This document shows, piece after piece, positions 9,488 through 17,768 of a stretch of DNA of 64,000 nt. The notes beneath the pieces were generated by a model. It did no database searches. It was given only the letters and a program-made list of their open reading frames with translations, and was not told where the DNA came from. Both the position numbers and the translations under genes were made by a program. The stretch is from an uncultured Prevotella sp. GTDB lineage: Bacteria; Bacteroidota; Bacteroidia; Bacteroidales; Bacteroidaceae. The first letter of the stretch is position 1. Each line of letters begins with the position of its first letter. The stretch covers positions 1 to 64,000 of the forward strand of contig ONAJ01000016.1 of the NCBI GenBank assembly GCA_900315775.1. The letters run 5' to 3'.

Positions 9488-11653
9488 TTACTTTACTGCC
9501 ATTTTCACGCTCTTCGTCAGCTTGCCGTCGAAGGTTAGTCTTACGATGTAAACACCCTGTTTCAGTTTCTGTTCAACAGGTATGGTGTACACTCCGCCCT
9601 CCGTAGCGAGCAGGTTGGCTATGGTGCCCACCTTATTGCCCTGAAGCGAGAGAATGTCCACGCGTGCACGTCCGTCCTTAGGTGTTGTGAAAACAATATT
9701 TCCGTTGTTGATACTCAGCGACAGTTCAACGTTACGTCCAATGATAAGCTGTGCTCCCGTTGATACTGGCTCGTCATATTCGTATGGTCCAAGGTCACGT
9801 CCATCACCACCAATGGGCTGCCATGTGAATGGGAATTCGTCCTGCATCTCGCTCTTCAAGTCAAGACCCTTGTCAAGGAGTGCTGAGGTGTGCTTCAGAC
9901 GTGCAAAGCGTGTTGGCATACTGCCGTCCTTAGCACGTGGCGCTTTAGCATCTTCCTCAGTAAGACTGAAGTAGTCGTCGGCAGAGAATCCGCTTGTCAG
10001 AGCATTGTTCTTCCACGCATTCTTAGGGTCTATAAGGAGAGCGTTGTTAGAGTCTGTAAACTGTCCTTTTATCTCCAGTTTGCCAAGACACACATTATTG
10101 TAGAACGAGAACTTGTCAGCCCCGTCGCAGTCCTCAAACATATAGTCGTAGCCGTTGCCGAAGGCAAGACAGTTCACCAGCTTTACGCCACCCTTGTGCG
10201 AGTTCTCGTCGAAGCCCTTTACCGAGCCTGTCTTGTTGCAGTTGAAAGCCACACAGCGCCAAGCCTCGTGGATGCCTTTCGAAGAACCTCCTGTGCCGTT
10301 ACCGCCAAGTTTTATGCCGTTGCCGTTACCTTGGAACGACCCGCTTGCGTCAACCCACGTGAACAGTTCTGCACGTCCTGAGCCCCATGCCCAACATTCT
10401 ATCATCTTTACTGCGAAGTCCGTTTCGTAGAGGTCCCATGCGTCGTCAGCATTGTCCCATGCACGACAGCGAATAAAACGATTGCCTATGCCGTTGTGCA
10501 TCTTACATGCGAAACCGTCGGCATCAGAGCCGTAGTTGTCGGCATCGCAGTTCAGGTATGAGTCGCAGTCTATGACGTCGTTATAAGCACAGTAGCTGCC
10601 GTCGTTAGAAGAGATGCCCGGGTGGGTGTCGCTGAACTTATGACCGAAGCCCAGTTGCAGTCCCGTGTCGTCGTTATAGCTGAACGTACAACGTTCTATT
10701 ATGTTGTGCGAGCCCTCCAGTTTTATTCCGTTGTCGCCGGCCTGAGTGATGTGCAGACCATATATGTGCCAGTAGTCGCCGTTCAGCTGAATACCTCTCA
10801 CGCTGACCTTTTTCGGTTGGTCTTTGAAGTTAAGTACGGGGAACTCTGTCGAGAACGTCTTTATGGTGTACATCTTGTCGGCTGTTCCGTTCTTCTCTAT
10901 ACGTACTGTGGTCTTCTCACCGTCCTTTTTCATGTTGGGGTAGTATGTTCCGCCGCGCACATAAATGGTGTCGCCAGCCTCCACAAGGTCAACAGCCTTC
11001 TGTAGGTTGTAGTAAGGCTTCTCCCATGTTCCGTCGCCCGTGGCGTCGTTGCCGTTAGGTGCTATGTAAATGACGTGTTCCGTGGGGTGCGGTCCTGTCC
11101 ATTCCTCCTCAGGCTGTCCGCCTGGGTTCACGGGTTCGTCGCCACCACCTCCGCCAGAGCTGCCGCCGCTACCTACGTTTATGGTAACGTCGTCAAGATA
11201 TATTGTCGAACCGTCTTTGTTTGTAAACTTTATGAGCACCTGTGTGTCGTCCTCCGCTGAGTTGGCGTTACAAGAACTCATGCCGTAGGGTGTTGATGAG
11301 CTTACTGTAGCCTCGCCAATCTGTGTCCACGAGGTGCCGCCGTCGATAGATTTCTCCACTACGATGTGCTTGCCGCTTCCCGACGCACGGTGGTAGAACG
11401 TTATTGTTCCCGGGCGGTCGAGGGTAGGGGTGATGACATATCCTCCCTGACTCATCGTGGCGCGCATACTGTTATTGTCCTTCTTGCCATAAGTCTTGTT
11501 TATGGTCCATTCACCGGAACTCAGCGTCACCTTAGTGTCTGACGAGGGAGCGCTTGAAGGCATTCCCGTTTCAAAGTTCTCTTTAAAAGTCTGTGCCGAG
11601 CATATCCCGACAGCAAATGCCATTACAGCAGCGATTCCAATTATCCGTTTCAT
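9488..11653 (-). CDS. secreted PL9-type pectate lyase with type IX sorting domain
   Basis: 721 residues. Signal peptide ending CSA|Q, a beta-sandwich carbohydrate-binding-like region (about 25-160), a Gly/Pro linker (about 162-185), then a right-handed beta-helix catalytic domain beginning 'HVIYIAPNGNDATGDGTWEK'. The segments 'GSDADGFACK' and 'CRAWDNADDAWDLYE' are characteristic of polysaccharide lyase family 9 (Asp calcium ligands; Lys as base is family knowledge). The last ~75 residues, ending 'GVYIVRLTFDGKLTKSVKM', match a type A C-terminal sorting domain, so export by the type IX system is inferred. Likely substrate is polygalacturonate. It is downstream of hisB on the same strand. Confidence 0.85.
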   Translation of the reverse strand: MKRIIGIAAVMAFAVGICSAQTFKENFETGMPSSAPSSDTKVTLSSGEWTINKTYGKKDNNSMRATMSQGGYVITPTLDRPGTITFYHRASGSGKHIVVEKSIDGGTSWTQIGEATVSSSTPYGMSSCNANSAEDDTQVLIKFTNKDGSTIYLDDVTINVGSGGSSGGGGGDEPVNPGGQPEEEWTGPHPTEHVIYIAPNGNDATGDGTWEKPYYNLQKAVDLVEAGDTIYVRGGTYYPNMKKDGEKTTVRIEKNGTADKMYTIKTFSTEFPVLNFKDQPKKVSVRGIQLNGDYWHIYGLHITQAGDNGIKLEGSHNIIERCTFSYNDDTGLQLGFGHKFSDTHPGISSNDGSYCAYNDVIDCDSYLNCDADNYGSDADGFACKMHNGIGNRFIRCRAWDNADDAWDLYETDFAVKMIECWAWGSGRAELFTWVDASGSFQGNGNGIKLGGNGTGGSSKGIHEAWRCVAFNCNKTGSVKGFDENSHKGGVKLVNCLAFGNGYDYMFEDCDGADKFSFYNNVCLGKLEIKGQFTDSNNALLIDPKNAWKNNALTSGFSADDYFSLTEEDAKAPRAKDGSMPTRFARLKHTSALLDKGLDLKSEMQDEFPFTWQPIGGDGRDLGPYEYDEPVSTGAQLIIGRNVELSLSINNGNIVFTTPKDGRARVDILSLQGNKVGTIANLLATEGGVYTIPVEQKLKQGVYIVRLTFDGKLTKSVKMAVK

Positions 11654-11681
11654 TGGTTTTTAAGTTAGGTTGTTAATTATG

Positions 11682-11700
11682 GTCGCAGCGGAACTGCGAC
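11682..11700. other. hairpin between hisB and the PL9 gene
   Basis: Perfect inverted repeat GTCGCAG / CTGCGAC (11682-11688 with 11694-11700, 5-base loop) in the 71-bp gap. There is no clear T-run, so attenuator, processing site and weak terminator are all possible. Confidence 0.4.
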
Positions 11701-11724
11701 GTACTTCTAAAATACTTCTTAATT

Positions 11725-12798
11725 CTACAAACTTCCTTTTGTTGAAGGCAACTCATAGTGATAGATGTCCCTTCTTACCGCCATTTTCAACGCACGCGCC
11801 AAAGCCTTGAAGATACCCTCAATCTTGTGGTGCTCGTTGTCGCCCTCAGCCTTTATATTAAGGTTCATGCGCGCGGCGTCAGAAAGACTCTTGAAGAAGT
11901 GCAGGAACATCTCCGTAGGCATGTCGCCCACACGCTCTCTGTGGAACTCTGCGTCCCACATGAGCCACGGACGTCCTCCGAAGTCCAGCGCCACCTGACA
12001 CAGACAGTCGTCCATCGGCAGACAGTATCCGTAGCGTTCAATGCCACGTTTGTCGCCCAGCGCCTTCAGCAGACATTCGCCCAGCGCCAGCGCAGTATCC
12101 TCTATGGTGTGGTGTTCGTCAACGTTCAAGTCGCCCTTTGTCCTAATATAGAGGTCCATCATGCCGTGTTTCCCTATCTGTTCCAGCATGTGGTCGAAGA
12201 AGCCCAGTCCCGTAGCTATGTCGCAATGTCCGTTGCCGTCAAGGTTCAGTCGTATCTCTATGTCAGTTTCCTTCGTCGTCCTGCGCACCTCTGCCGTGCG
12301 TTCCCCGGCGAAGAGAATTTCCGCTATCTTGTCCCACGTCATATCGTCGCCAAGAATAAGCGCCTTACATCCTAAGTTCTCTGCCAGTTTGCGGTCAGTC
12401 TCGCGGTCGCCAATGACGTAGCTGCCCTTGAGGTCATACTCCTCGTTGCCGATATACTCCGTCAGCATTCCCGTTCCGGGTTTCCTGTTCGGGTGGTTAT
12501 CCTTAGGGAAGTGAGGGTCAATCTTTATGTCGTCGAAGTGTACCCCTTCACCCTCCAGTGTTTGCAGTACGAAGTTCTGCACCGGCCAGAACGTCTCTTC
12601 CGGGAACGCCTCAGTACCCAGTCCGTCTTGGTTGCTCACCATTACCAACTTGAAGTCCAGTTTCGTTGCTATGAATCCCAGGTTCTTGAACACTCCTTTT
12701 ACGAAGCGCAGTTTCTCGAACTTGTCAATCTGCTCGTCCTCCGGCTCTTCTATCAGCGTGCCGTCACGATCAATAAAAAGTATCTTCTGTTGTTTCAT
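11725..12798 (-). CDS. hisB: bifunctional histidinol-phosphatase / imidazoleglycerol-phosphate dehydratase
   Basis: 357 residues, full length for the fused enzyme. The N-terminal HAD phosphatase has DRDGT (10-14) and '[10 protein letters not shown]'. The C-terminal dehydratase has '[14 protein letters not shown]' and '[13 protein letters not shown]', the metal-binding His/Glu motifs. It catalyses two steps of histidine biosynthesis in the cytoplasm. In many Bacteroidota hisB follows hisC; here it is about 28 kb from hisGDC with its own promoter (12806-12813) and a tandem-repeat array upstream. Confidence 0.95.
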   Translation of the reverse strand: MKQQKILFIDRDGTLIEEPEDEQIDKFEKLRFVKGVFKNLGFIATKLDFKLVMVSNQDGLGTEAFPEETFWPVQNFVLQTLEGEGVHFDDIKIDPHFPKDNHPNRKPGTGMLTEYIGNEEYDLKGSYVIGDRETDRKLAENLGCKALILGDDMTWDKIAEILFAGERTAEVRRTTKETDIEIRLNLDGNGHCDIATGLGFFDHMLEQIGKHGMMDLYIRTKGDLNVDEHHTIEDTALALGECLLKALGDKRGIERYGYCLPMDDCLCQVALDFGGRPWLMWDAEFHRERVGDMPTEMFLHFFKSLSDAARMNLNIKAEGDNEHHKIEGIFKALARALKMAVRRDIYHYELPSTKGSL

Positions 12799-12805
12799 AC
12801 GTTGG

Positions 12806-12813
12806 CAAAGGTA
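12806..12813 (-). promoter_or_regulatory. hisB promoter -7 box
   Basis: The minus strand reads TACCTTTG, matching TAnnTTTG, about 8 bases upstream of the hisB start codon. Confidence 0.55.
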
Positions 12814-12883
12814 AGTACTTTTTCCGATATATCAAAAAATCAAACAAATTTTTCTGCCTTTCAATGTTCCGAATGATAAAAAA

Positions 12884-12972
12884 ACGAGAACGGTCCTCGT
12901 CGTCAACGAGAGCCGTCCTCGTCACTAACGAGAGCCGTCCTCGTCATCAACGAGAGCCGTCCTCATTTTTTT
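12884..12972. repeat. 22-bp tandem palindromic repeat array, possible bidirectional terminator
   Basis: Units start at 12884, 12906, 12928 and 12950; three are complete 22-mers and the last is cut short by a T-run. The core ACGAGAGCCGTCCTCGT is an imperfect palindrome. The array is bounded by an A-run on the left and a T-run on the right, so the outermost hairpins could terminate transcription in both directions. It fills the gap between the C1 peptidase stop and the hisB promoter. Confidence 0.8.
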
Positions 12973-12990
12973 ATGCTTTAGTCGTATTCG

Positions 12991-14199
12991 TTAAATTCCC
13001 AGTTTCTTGCGAATATCCTTGGGTATTGCATTTTTATTAATGAGGAAGTCCATTGTCTTTCCTGCTACGAAGGCCTTGGTCATATACCATGTTCCTTTGT
13101 AGTCACCATACTCACCCCATGAGTTTTTCACCATGTAGTACTCCTTGCCGTTCTGGTCTTTTGCCAGTCCGTAGATGTGCATTCCGTGGTCGTCTGTCAG
13201 TTCCCAGTTGTCGAATCCGTCCTGACGGTACTGCTGTGTTGGAACAATTTCAGGAGCGTCAACGCCAAGTGAGTCGAGTTTGCTCTTCTTCTCTGACGAG
13301 GTGAGCTTCAGCCAGCGTGCTGCGTCAGAACCTGTGAGCGACTGTGCCTTCTTTGTGTCGTAGAGAATGCCAAGACCCTTGCGTGTGAAGCCTTCTTCGC
13401 TGACATCGCCGCCCCATGCTATGGTGTAACCCTTGTCGAGGGCGTTGTCTATGATACGCATCATCTCGTCCATAGGAACATTGTAGCTCTGGTCCCAGCG
13501 CCAGTTGTCCTGTACCTCTACAGCAAACTGTGTGTAGAAGGGGTGGTGGGTGTAGCTTGTTATGCTAACGTAGTCGTTGAGGTCGATGCCCAGACTTGCC
13601 ATGAATGATTTCGGGGTGTATTTCTTACCCTCGTAAACGAACTCCTCGGGGCACTCGCCAAGGTATGCATCAAGGATTCCCTGAAGACCTTTCTTCCATT
13701 GCTTGCTGATTTTCTTTGCCTTATTCTTTGCCACAGCCTCAACGTAAGGTTCCATAACGGAGAAGAGCTCGTTGAAGTTTGCCAGAGAGTCGCCCTGAAG
13801 TGTTCCAGGAGCTGGCATTGCCGTCTCGGGAACGATGCCGTGGTTCTTCATGATGATGAGTACGTCGCCTGCAGAACCACCCTGTGAGAACTGGCTGTCG
13901 CCGTGCATGCGAACTGTCAACTCGGCACGCTCCATGTAATCTTTGTTTACAATGAACATTTCGCAGAGGTTGTACTCCTTGCCAGTCTTCTTCAGTATCT
14001 CACTTTCGAAGAACGAAAGGGTAGAGAACGCCCAGCAGGTACCCGAACGGTTCTGGTCCTTAATGCTGGTAATTGGCAACTCTTTGATAGTAGTAAACAC
14101 AGGTTTCTTGCTGTCAGCAGAGTCTTTCTTTTCTGTGTCCTGTGCCTGTGCGCCGAGAGCAAATGATGCCAGCAGCGCTAATGTAAATAACTTTTTCAT
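12991..14199 (-). CDS. secreted C1-family (bleomycin hydrolase-like) cysteine peptidase
   Basis: 402 residues. Signal peptide ending QA|Q near residue 20. Active site: Gln in 'IKDQNRSGTCWAFST' (oxyanion hole, nucleophile Cys55), His in 'TDDHGMHIYG' and Asn in 'MVKNSWGEYG'. This is the aminopeptidase C/bleomycin hydrolase branch of papain-like enzymes. Unlike cytosolic PepC it carries an export signal, so a periplasmic peptide-trimming role is inferred. It is divergent from the nine-gene exported-protein operon and shares the 171-bp control region with it. Confidence 0.9.
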   Translation of the reverse strand: MKKLFTLALLASFALGAQAQDTEKKDSADSKKPVFTTIKELPITSIKDQNRSGTCWAFSTLSFFESEILKKTGKEYNLCEMFIVNKDYMERAELTVRMHGDSQFSQGGSAGDVLIIMKNHGIVPETAMPAPGTLQGDSLANFNELFSVMEPYVEAVAKNKAKKISKQWKKGLQGILDAYLGECPEEFVYEGKKYTPKSFMASLGIDLNDYVSITSYTHHPFYTQFAVEVQDNWRWDQSYNVPMDEMMRIIDNALDKGYTIAWGGDVSEEGFTRKGLGILYDTKKAQSLTGSDAARWLKLTSSEKKSKLDSLGVDAPEIVPTQQYRQDGFDNWELTDDHGMHIYGLAKDQNGKEYYMVKNSWGEYGDYKGTWYMTKAFVAGKTMDFLINKNAIPKDIRKKLGI

Positions 14200-14225
14200 A
14201 TCGTTGGTTTTAGTATATTTTCCTG

Positions 14226-14330
14226 CAAAAGTACATATTCTTATTTAATTGACAAAATATTTATAGGGATTTCCCTATGCAAAAATAGGGAAAAACATAA
14301 TGGAGTTATAAAAAATGTTTACTATCTTTG
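14226..14330. promoter_or_regulatory. divergent promoter region with ATAGGGA palindrome
   Basis: Minus-strand TACTTTTG (complement at 14226-14233) serves the C1 peptidase; plus-strand TATCTTTG (14323-14330) serves the operon starting at 14371. Between them lies a 16-bp near-palindrome ATAGGGATTTCCCTAT (14263-14278) and a further half-site at 14285. A similar palindrome lies between the divergent promoters at 23.7 kb, so an operator for a shared regulator is plausible. Confidence 0.55.
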
Positions 14331-14370
14331 CACCAGAAGCAACAATATTAACCTAAAAACCAACAAAAAG

Positions 14371-15015
14371 ATGAAACGTTTAGCATTATTTTTCGTAGCA
14401 TTAATGAGTGTTTTGCTGGGCGTACAGGCACAGGTTGCCGACGATACCGCCCGTGCTCTTCTGAAGGAGTATAACTACTGCGAGAAGATAGAGCAGGATG
14501 GAGGAGTGTATTATATCGTCAGTAAAGGTTATGAAAACTACGGCATCTGGCATGATGGAAAGTTGGAAGTACCATGTAAGTATAGTCTTGAGGACCTGAA
14601 AGCAAACTATTTTACTGTTGAGGTAAAGGAACTTCCATCAGGAATAGCATTCGAAGATGAGGGCTTCAAGGAGTTCTGTCTGCGCGACAAGCGTCTGAAT
14701 GTTGACAAAGACGATATTATTACCGAAGATGAGGCAAAGGCTGCCACAAGGCTCAGCCTGATGAACTTTAAGAGTTTCATGCGCAACATTAAGTCGTATG
14801 CCGATTTGAAGTACTTCCCTAATCTTGAGTATTTCCATGCCGGATATACTTATGCAGAGACGATAGACCTGAGCTGTTGTCCGAAACTGAAAGAAGTGGA
14901 CCTCAGCGACTGCCGTATGCTGAAGGAGATTATCCTTGCGAAAGGCTGCAAGCCCGAAATCAAGTATCCAGTAGCTTATAAAGGTGAACAGGCAAAAGTA
15001 GTATATAAAAAATAA
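14371..15015 (+). CDS. exported EF-hand/LRR-like protein, first gene of the operon
   Basis: 214 residues. Signal peptide of exactly 21 codons to the Q of VQA|Q. After an unrecognised N-terminal part (about 22-95), a 12-residue EF-hand-like loop NVDKDDIITEDE is followed by a leucine-rich-repeat-like tract ('LKYFPNLEYF', 'IDLSCCPKLKEVDLSDC', 'LKEIIL'). It is a paralogue of the next gene, which shares the EF-loop, 'EAKxAT', 'YxxLKYFPNL' and LRR blocks. It begins a nine-gene same-strand run (14371-20525) with mostly 7-26 bp gaps and the only clear promoter just upstream (14323). Function unknown; calcium binding is inference. Confidence 0.75.
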   Translation: MKRLALFFVALMSVLLGVQAQVADDTARALLKEYNYCEKIEQDGGVYYIVSKGYENYGIWHDGKLEVPCKYSLEDLKANYFTVEVKELPSGIAFEDEGFKEFCLRDKRLNVDKDDIITEDEAKAATRLSLMNFKSFMRNIKSYADLKYFPNLEYFHAGYTYAETIDLSCCPKLKEVDLSDCRMLKEIILAKGCKPEIKYPVAYKGEQAKVVYKK

Positions 15016-15035
15016 CCCCAAAACATGATACCATT

Positions 15036-15626
15036 ATGAAACGAGTATTATTATCATTAGCGATAGCATTCGTAGCTGTATGTGCTGCACAGGCACAGGA
15101 TCAGAAGGAGTGTTGCAAGAAGGAGTATTGCAAGAAAGAGTGTTGCAAGGCTGAGAAGAAAGAAAAAGTGACGGTTGTGAAGATTGAAGACAACAACATC
15201 TTCTCACAGTGCTTCAAAGACATTGACACCAACGGCGACGGCATCGTGGATTGCTGTGAGGCAAAGAAGGCAACATTCCTATCACTTGAAAGAGGTGGCC
15301 GCAGCAATGTTATTACCAACTACGACTTCCTGAAGTATTTCCCTAACCTCACGGCATTGGGCTTGGGCAACACACCATTAGAAGTGGTGGATCTGCACAA
15401 TCAGACCAAGCTTGAAAAGCTGCATGTGGGCAATGCGCTATTCCTGAAGAAAGTCATCGTGGGTGGTGAAAAGGCTCCTGAAATCTCAGGCGAACAGCCC
15501 GACCGAGAGGCTATCGTCGTAGAGTTCTATGTGGAAGACCCTGTTGCCCGCCAGGCAACGTACTCTGTACACGCTGCTTCGGAAGTGGCACAATCCATAC
15601 GAATGACTAATCACAGAAACAACTAA
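15036..15626 (+). CDS. exported Cys-rich EF-hand/LRR-like protein
   Basis: 196 residues. The 21-codon signal peptide ends AQA|Q. The mature N-terminus is a Lys/Cys cluster (Cys pairs 'ECCKK', 'ECCKA' with 'YCKK' between). Then comes a canonical EF-hand loop DTNGDGIVDCCE and an LRR-like tract ('LKYFPNLTALGLG', 'VVDLHNQTKLEKLHVG'). It is paralogous to the upstream gene apart from the Cys-rich insert. The adjacent Cys-Cys pairs could bind metal or form disulphides. No enzymatic motif is visible. Gaps are 20 bp upstream and 12 bp downstream. Confidence 0.75.
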   Translation: MKRVLLSLAIAFVAVCAAQAQDQKECCKKEYCKKECCKAEKKEKVTVVKIEDNNIFSQCFKDIDTNGDGIVDCCEAKKATFLSLERGGRSNVITNYDFLKYFPNLTALGLGNTPLEVVDLHNQTKLEKLHVGNALFLKKVIVGGEKAPEISGEQPDREAIVVEFYVEDPVARQATYSVHAASEVAQSIRMTNHRNN

Positions 15627-15638
15627 AACGATACAACT

Positions 15639-16058
15639 ATGAAACGGATTTTCTTATCACTGGCTTTATTAGTGACTGTAGTTTTTGCTGCACAAGCACA
15701 GACATGTAATAGATGTGGTGATTCTGGTGTTATCCATGAGACTTGTCTTCCCTGTAATGGAAAAGGCACATGGCGTTGCGATGAGTGTCGTGGCAACGGT
15801 GAAGTAGAATGCTACCATTGTCAAGGATCAGGTGAACTGAAATGTTATGCCTGTGATGGTACAGGTATGAGAGGCGAACAGACCTGTTACAACTGCGGTG
15901 GACAGAAAACCTTCCGTTGCGAGGCATGCAAGAGTCATCGTGGTTATCTGCCGTGCCGTAGCTGTAATGGTAATGGTGAGCATCATTGCTGGCATTGTGG
16001 CGGTACGGGCGTCAAAGAATGGCGTTGCCCAGAGTGTATAGCTGCTGGCAGGATTTAA
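15639..16058 (+). CDS. exported protein with ten CxxC motifs (DnaJ-like zinc-finger repeats)
   Basis: 139 residues, a 21-codon signal peptide ending AQA|Q, and then almost nothing but CxxC motifs: CNRC, CLPC, CDEC, CYHC, CYAC, CYNC, CEAC, CRSC, CWHC, CPEC, most followed by GxG as in the CxxCxGxG zinc centre of DnaJ. There is no J domain. In DnaJ such centres bind Zn and unfolded protein. Finding them on an exported protein suggests a periplasmic metal-binding, redox or chaperone role (inference). The gene at 19283 is a paralogue with the same number of motifs. Confidence 0.8.
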   Translation: MKRIFLSLALLVTVVFAAQAQTCNRCGDSGVIHETCLPCNGKGTWRCDECRGNGEVECYHCQGSGELKCYACDGTGMRGEQTCYNCGGQKTFRCEACKSHRGYLPCRSCNGNGEHHCWHCGGTGVKEWRCPECIAAGRI

Positions 16059-16084
16059 TTTGTAACTACAAAAAAGACATCATT

Positions 16085-16702
16085 ATGAAAAGATTAGTTT
16101 TGTTATTAGTTATAGTCTTTGTGGCTATGGGTGCTGTACAAGCACAGACAGAATGGGATGAAGTGGAAGAATATTATAAAGAAGAGTTCCGTGATAATCT
16201 GAAAAAAGCACAAGCCGGCGATGCTTTTGCCATGTATGTCGTCGGACATTTCTACAAAGATGGATGGGGGGTAGAAAAGAATGGGCAAGAGGCTTTCAAA
16301 TGGTCCAAGAAGTCTGCAGAGTTAGGATGTGCCGAAGGTATGTATGTACTTGGCGAATGTTACAGAGACGGTGTTGGTGTGGCTAAGAATATTGATGAGA
16401 CTATTAAGTGGTGGAGTAAAGCCGCTGATAAAGGCTATGTAAATGCATTGTTTAACCTGGCGTGGCTCTACTCTTCCGAAAAAGTAGGAACATTTGATAT
16501 GTATAAAGGTAATGAAATACCCAAGAACCCCGATGAGGCTTTCCGGTTGTGGAAAATCCTAGGAGAACAAAGAGAGGCTGCTGGTGGAATGTATTCTCTA
16601 GGGAATTGCTATTGGTATGGTGAAGGCGTAGGACGCAGTTATAAAGAGGCTGTCAAATGGTGGCAGAAAGCAGCGCGTAAGGATTTCAAGCAGGCGCAGT
16701 AG
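16085..16702 (+). CDS. exported Sel1-repeat protein
   Basis: 205 residues from the ATG at 16085. That start is chosen over an in-frame upstream ATG at 15986, inside the previous gene, because it begins a 21-codon signal peptide ending VQA|Q like its neighbours. Sel1 repeats follow: 'GDAFAMYVVGHFYKDGWGVE', 'GCAEGMYVLGECYRDGVGVA', 'YVNALFNLAWLY' and a C-terminal 'GGMYSLGNCYWYGEGV'. Sel1 solenoids are protein-interaction scaffolds, often acting on envelope or peptidoglycan machinery. Within the operon it could be the assembly platform, but partners are unknown. Confidence 0.85.
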   Translation: MKRLVLLLVIVFVAMGAVQAQTEWDEVEEYYKEEFRDNLKKAQAGDAFAMYVVGHFYKDGWGVEKNGQEAFKWSKKSAELGCAEGMYVLGECYRDGVGVAKNIDETIKWWSKAADKGYVNALFNLAWLYSSEKVGTFDMYKGNEIPKNPDEAFRLWKILGEQREAAGGMYSLGNCYWYGEGVGRSYKEAVKWWQKAARKDFKQAQ

Positions 16703-16728
16703 ATGAAACATGGTAAACTAAATAACTT

Positions 16729-17148
16729 ATGTTTATGAAACAGAACAACAAGCAATGGATTGTCCGGACAGTCCTCATGTGTCTTTTCGGTATCATGATG
16801 GTGATGCCGCAGAAAGTATATGCAGGCGCAGACATCAAGTTTACAACAACCGAGGTTACAGTTTCCGACGGTGAATGTAGGGTCCGTGGGTATTTTACCA
16901 ACAACGGCGATATGGCTGCTGATCTTACGCAGTCAGAAATTACCGTGCAAATCAAATATAACGGAAATGTTCTTTATACGGTAACCAAACGTTTTGATAT
17001 GTATGGTTTCCATGTATGGGGCGGAGCACCATATCATACCTTTATCATCTATGACAGCAGATTCAAGAAGGAACATCAGTACACGGGAAAAAATCCCTAC
17101 GGATGGTACGTCAGCTCTTACAATTGGTGGAATAATGTCAAGCCATAA
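16729..17148 (+). CDS. exported protein of unknown function
   Basis: 139 residues with an N-terminal hydrophobic export segment ending VYA|G near residue 32. The start is 16729 or the ATG at 16735. The rest has alternating beta-type character ('TEVTVSDGECRVRGYFTNNG', 'ITVQIKYNGNVLYTVTKRF') suggesting a small beta-sandwich. I do not recognise a family. Its last 14 bases overlap the start of the next gene, so translational coupling is likely. Confidence 0.65.
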   Translation: MFMKQNNKQWIVRTVLMCLFGIMMVMPQKVYAGADIKFTTTEVTVSDGECRVRGYFTNNGDMAADLTQSEITVQIKYNGNVLYTVTKRFDMYGFHVWGGAPYHTFIIYDSRFKKEHQYTGKNPYGWYVSSYNWWNNVKP

Positions 17149-17656
17149 AATCCTCTATGTCTTTCTCATCTGTGCGCTGCTGACTGGTGGCGCCTTGGTG
17201 ACTTTTGGGTATGCACAGCAGCCGTCATCGGTCGAAGCCTACCAGCAGGAACTCGTCAGACAATTGCACACCGACTCGCTGGGGAATTACTCGGAGAGCT
17301 ATAAGGCATACGAGCGTATGAACCAGGAGATGGACAGTTTGTTTAAGCAGCGGGAGGAGCAACGGAAAATCTGGATGTACATACTCTGTTTCTGTGCTAT
17401 AACACCATTGTTGTTCATCGTATATATGGTCGCCATATATCTGAAGAACAGAGACTACCGTCCTACATGGCGCGAAGTATTGATAGTCGCTGGTTACACG
17501 ATAGTGACATCCGCCATTCTCTATGTCGTTGATGTTTTTTTCTTCTACCTACGCTTCTATGCCGATCATAAGACGCGCATGGCCACATTAAGTCTGATAA
17601 CCTTAATAGGATTAGGATGGGTGGTATATCAGCTGATGAAAGTCAAGAAAAAGTAA
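17135..17656 (+). CDS. membrane protein, paralogue of the last operon gene
   Basis: 173 residues from the ATG at 17135, chosen because a hydrophobic segment starts at once there and it overlaps the previous stop; a longer frame from 16994 lies inside the upstream gene. Predicted layout: TM1 'ILYVFLICALLTGGALVTFG', a short helical external stretch ('AQQPSSVEAYQQEL'), TM2 near 'MYILCFCAITPLLFIVYMVA', TM3 and a C-terminal TM4 with a basic tail. It aligns with the product of 19896-20525 ('GALVTFGYAQQPSS' versus 'GAFVTFVYAEQPST'; both end with 'MAxLSxIT'). Family unknown. Confidence 0.7.
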   Translation: MSSHKILYVFLICALLTGGALVTFGYAQQPSSVEAYQQELVRQLHTDSLGNYSESYKAYERMNQEMDSLFKQREEQRKIWMYILCFCAITPLLFIVYMVAIYLKNRDYRPTWREVLIVAGYTIVTSAILYVVDVFFFYLRFYADHKTRMATLSLITLIGLGWVVYQLMKVKKK

Positions 17657-17703
17657 TTCTAAATTATTGATTGTCCGCTTTTCAATAAAGTGATTGAAGT
17701 TCC

Positions 17704-17720
17704 GCAAGTTCCTAACTTGC
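17704..17720 (+). other. hairpin inside the operon
   Basis: Perfect 7-bp inverted repeat GCAAGTT/AACTTGC with a 3-base loop in the only long gap (112 bp) of the operon. It may be a processing site or weak attenuator. No T-run follows. Confidence 0.4.
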
Positions 17721-17768
17721 AGAAATAGAATAAAGTTACAAAGGAATAACCTATAAAACGATACAATT

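Noticed and set aside
12884-12972. Possible CRISPR array
   Set aside because: Unit is 22 bp with no unique spacers and no cas genes; it is a plain tandem repeat.
15986-16084. 33-codon N-terminal extension of the Sel1 gene
   Set aside because: It overlaps the end of the CxxC gene and precedes a perfect 21-codon signal peptide start at 16085.
17657-17768. Operon end between the two halves of the exported-protein cluster
   Set aside because: The 112-bp gap has a 7-bp hairpin but no T-run and no clear -7 box, so I keep it as one operon with moderate certainty.
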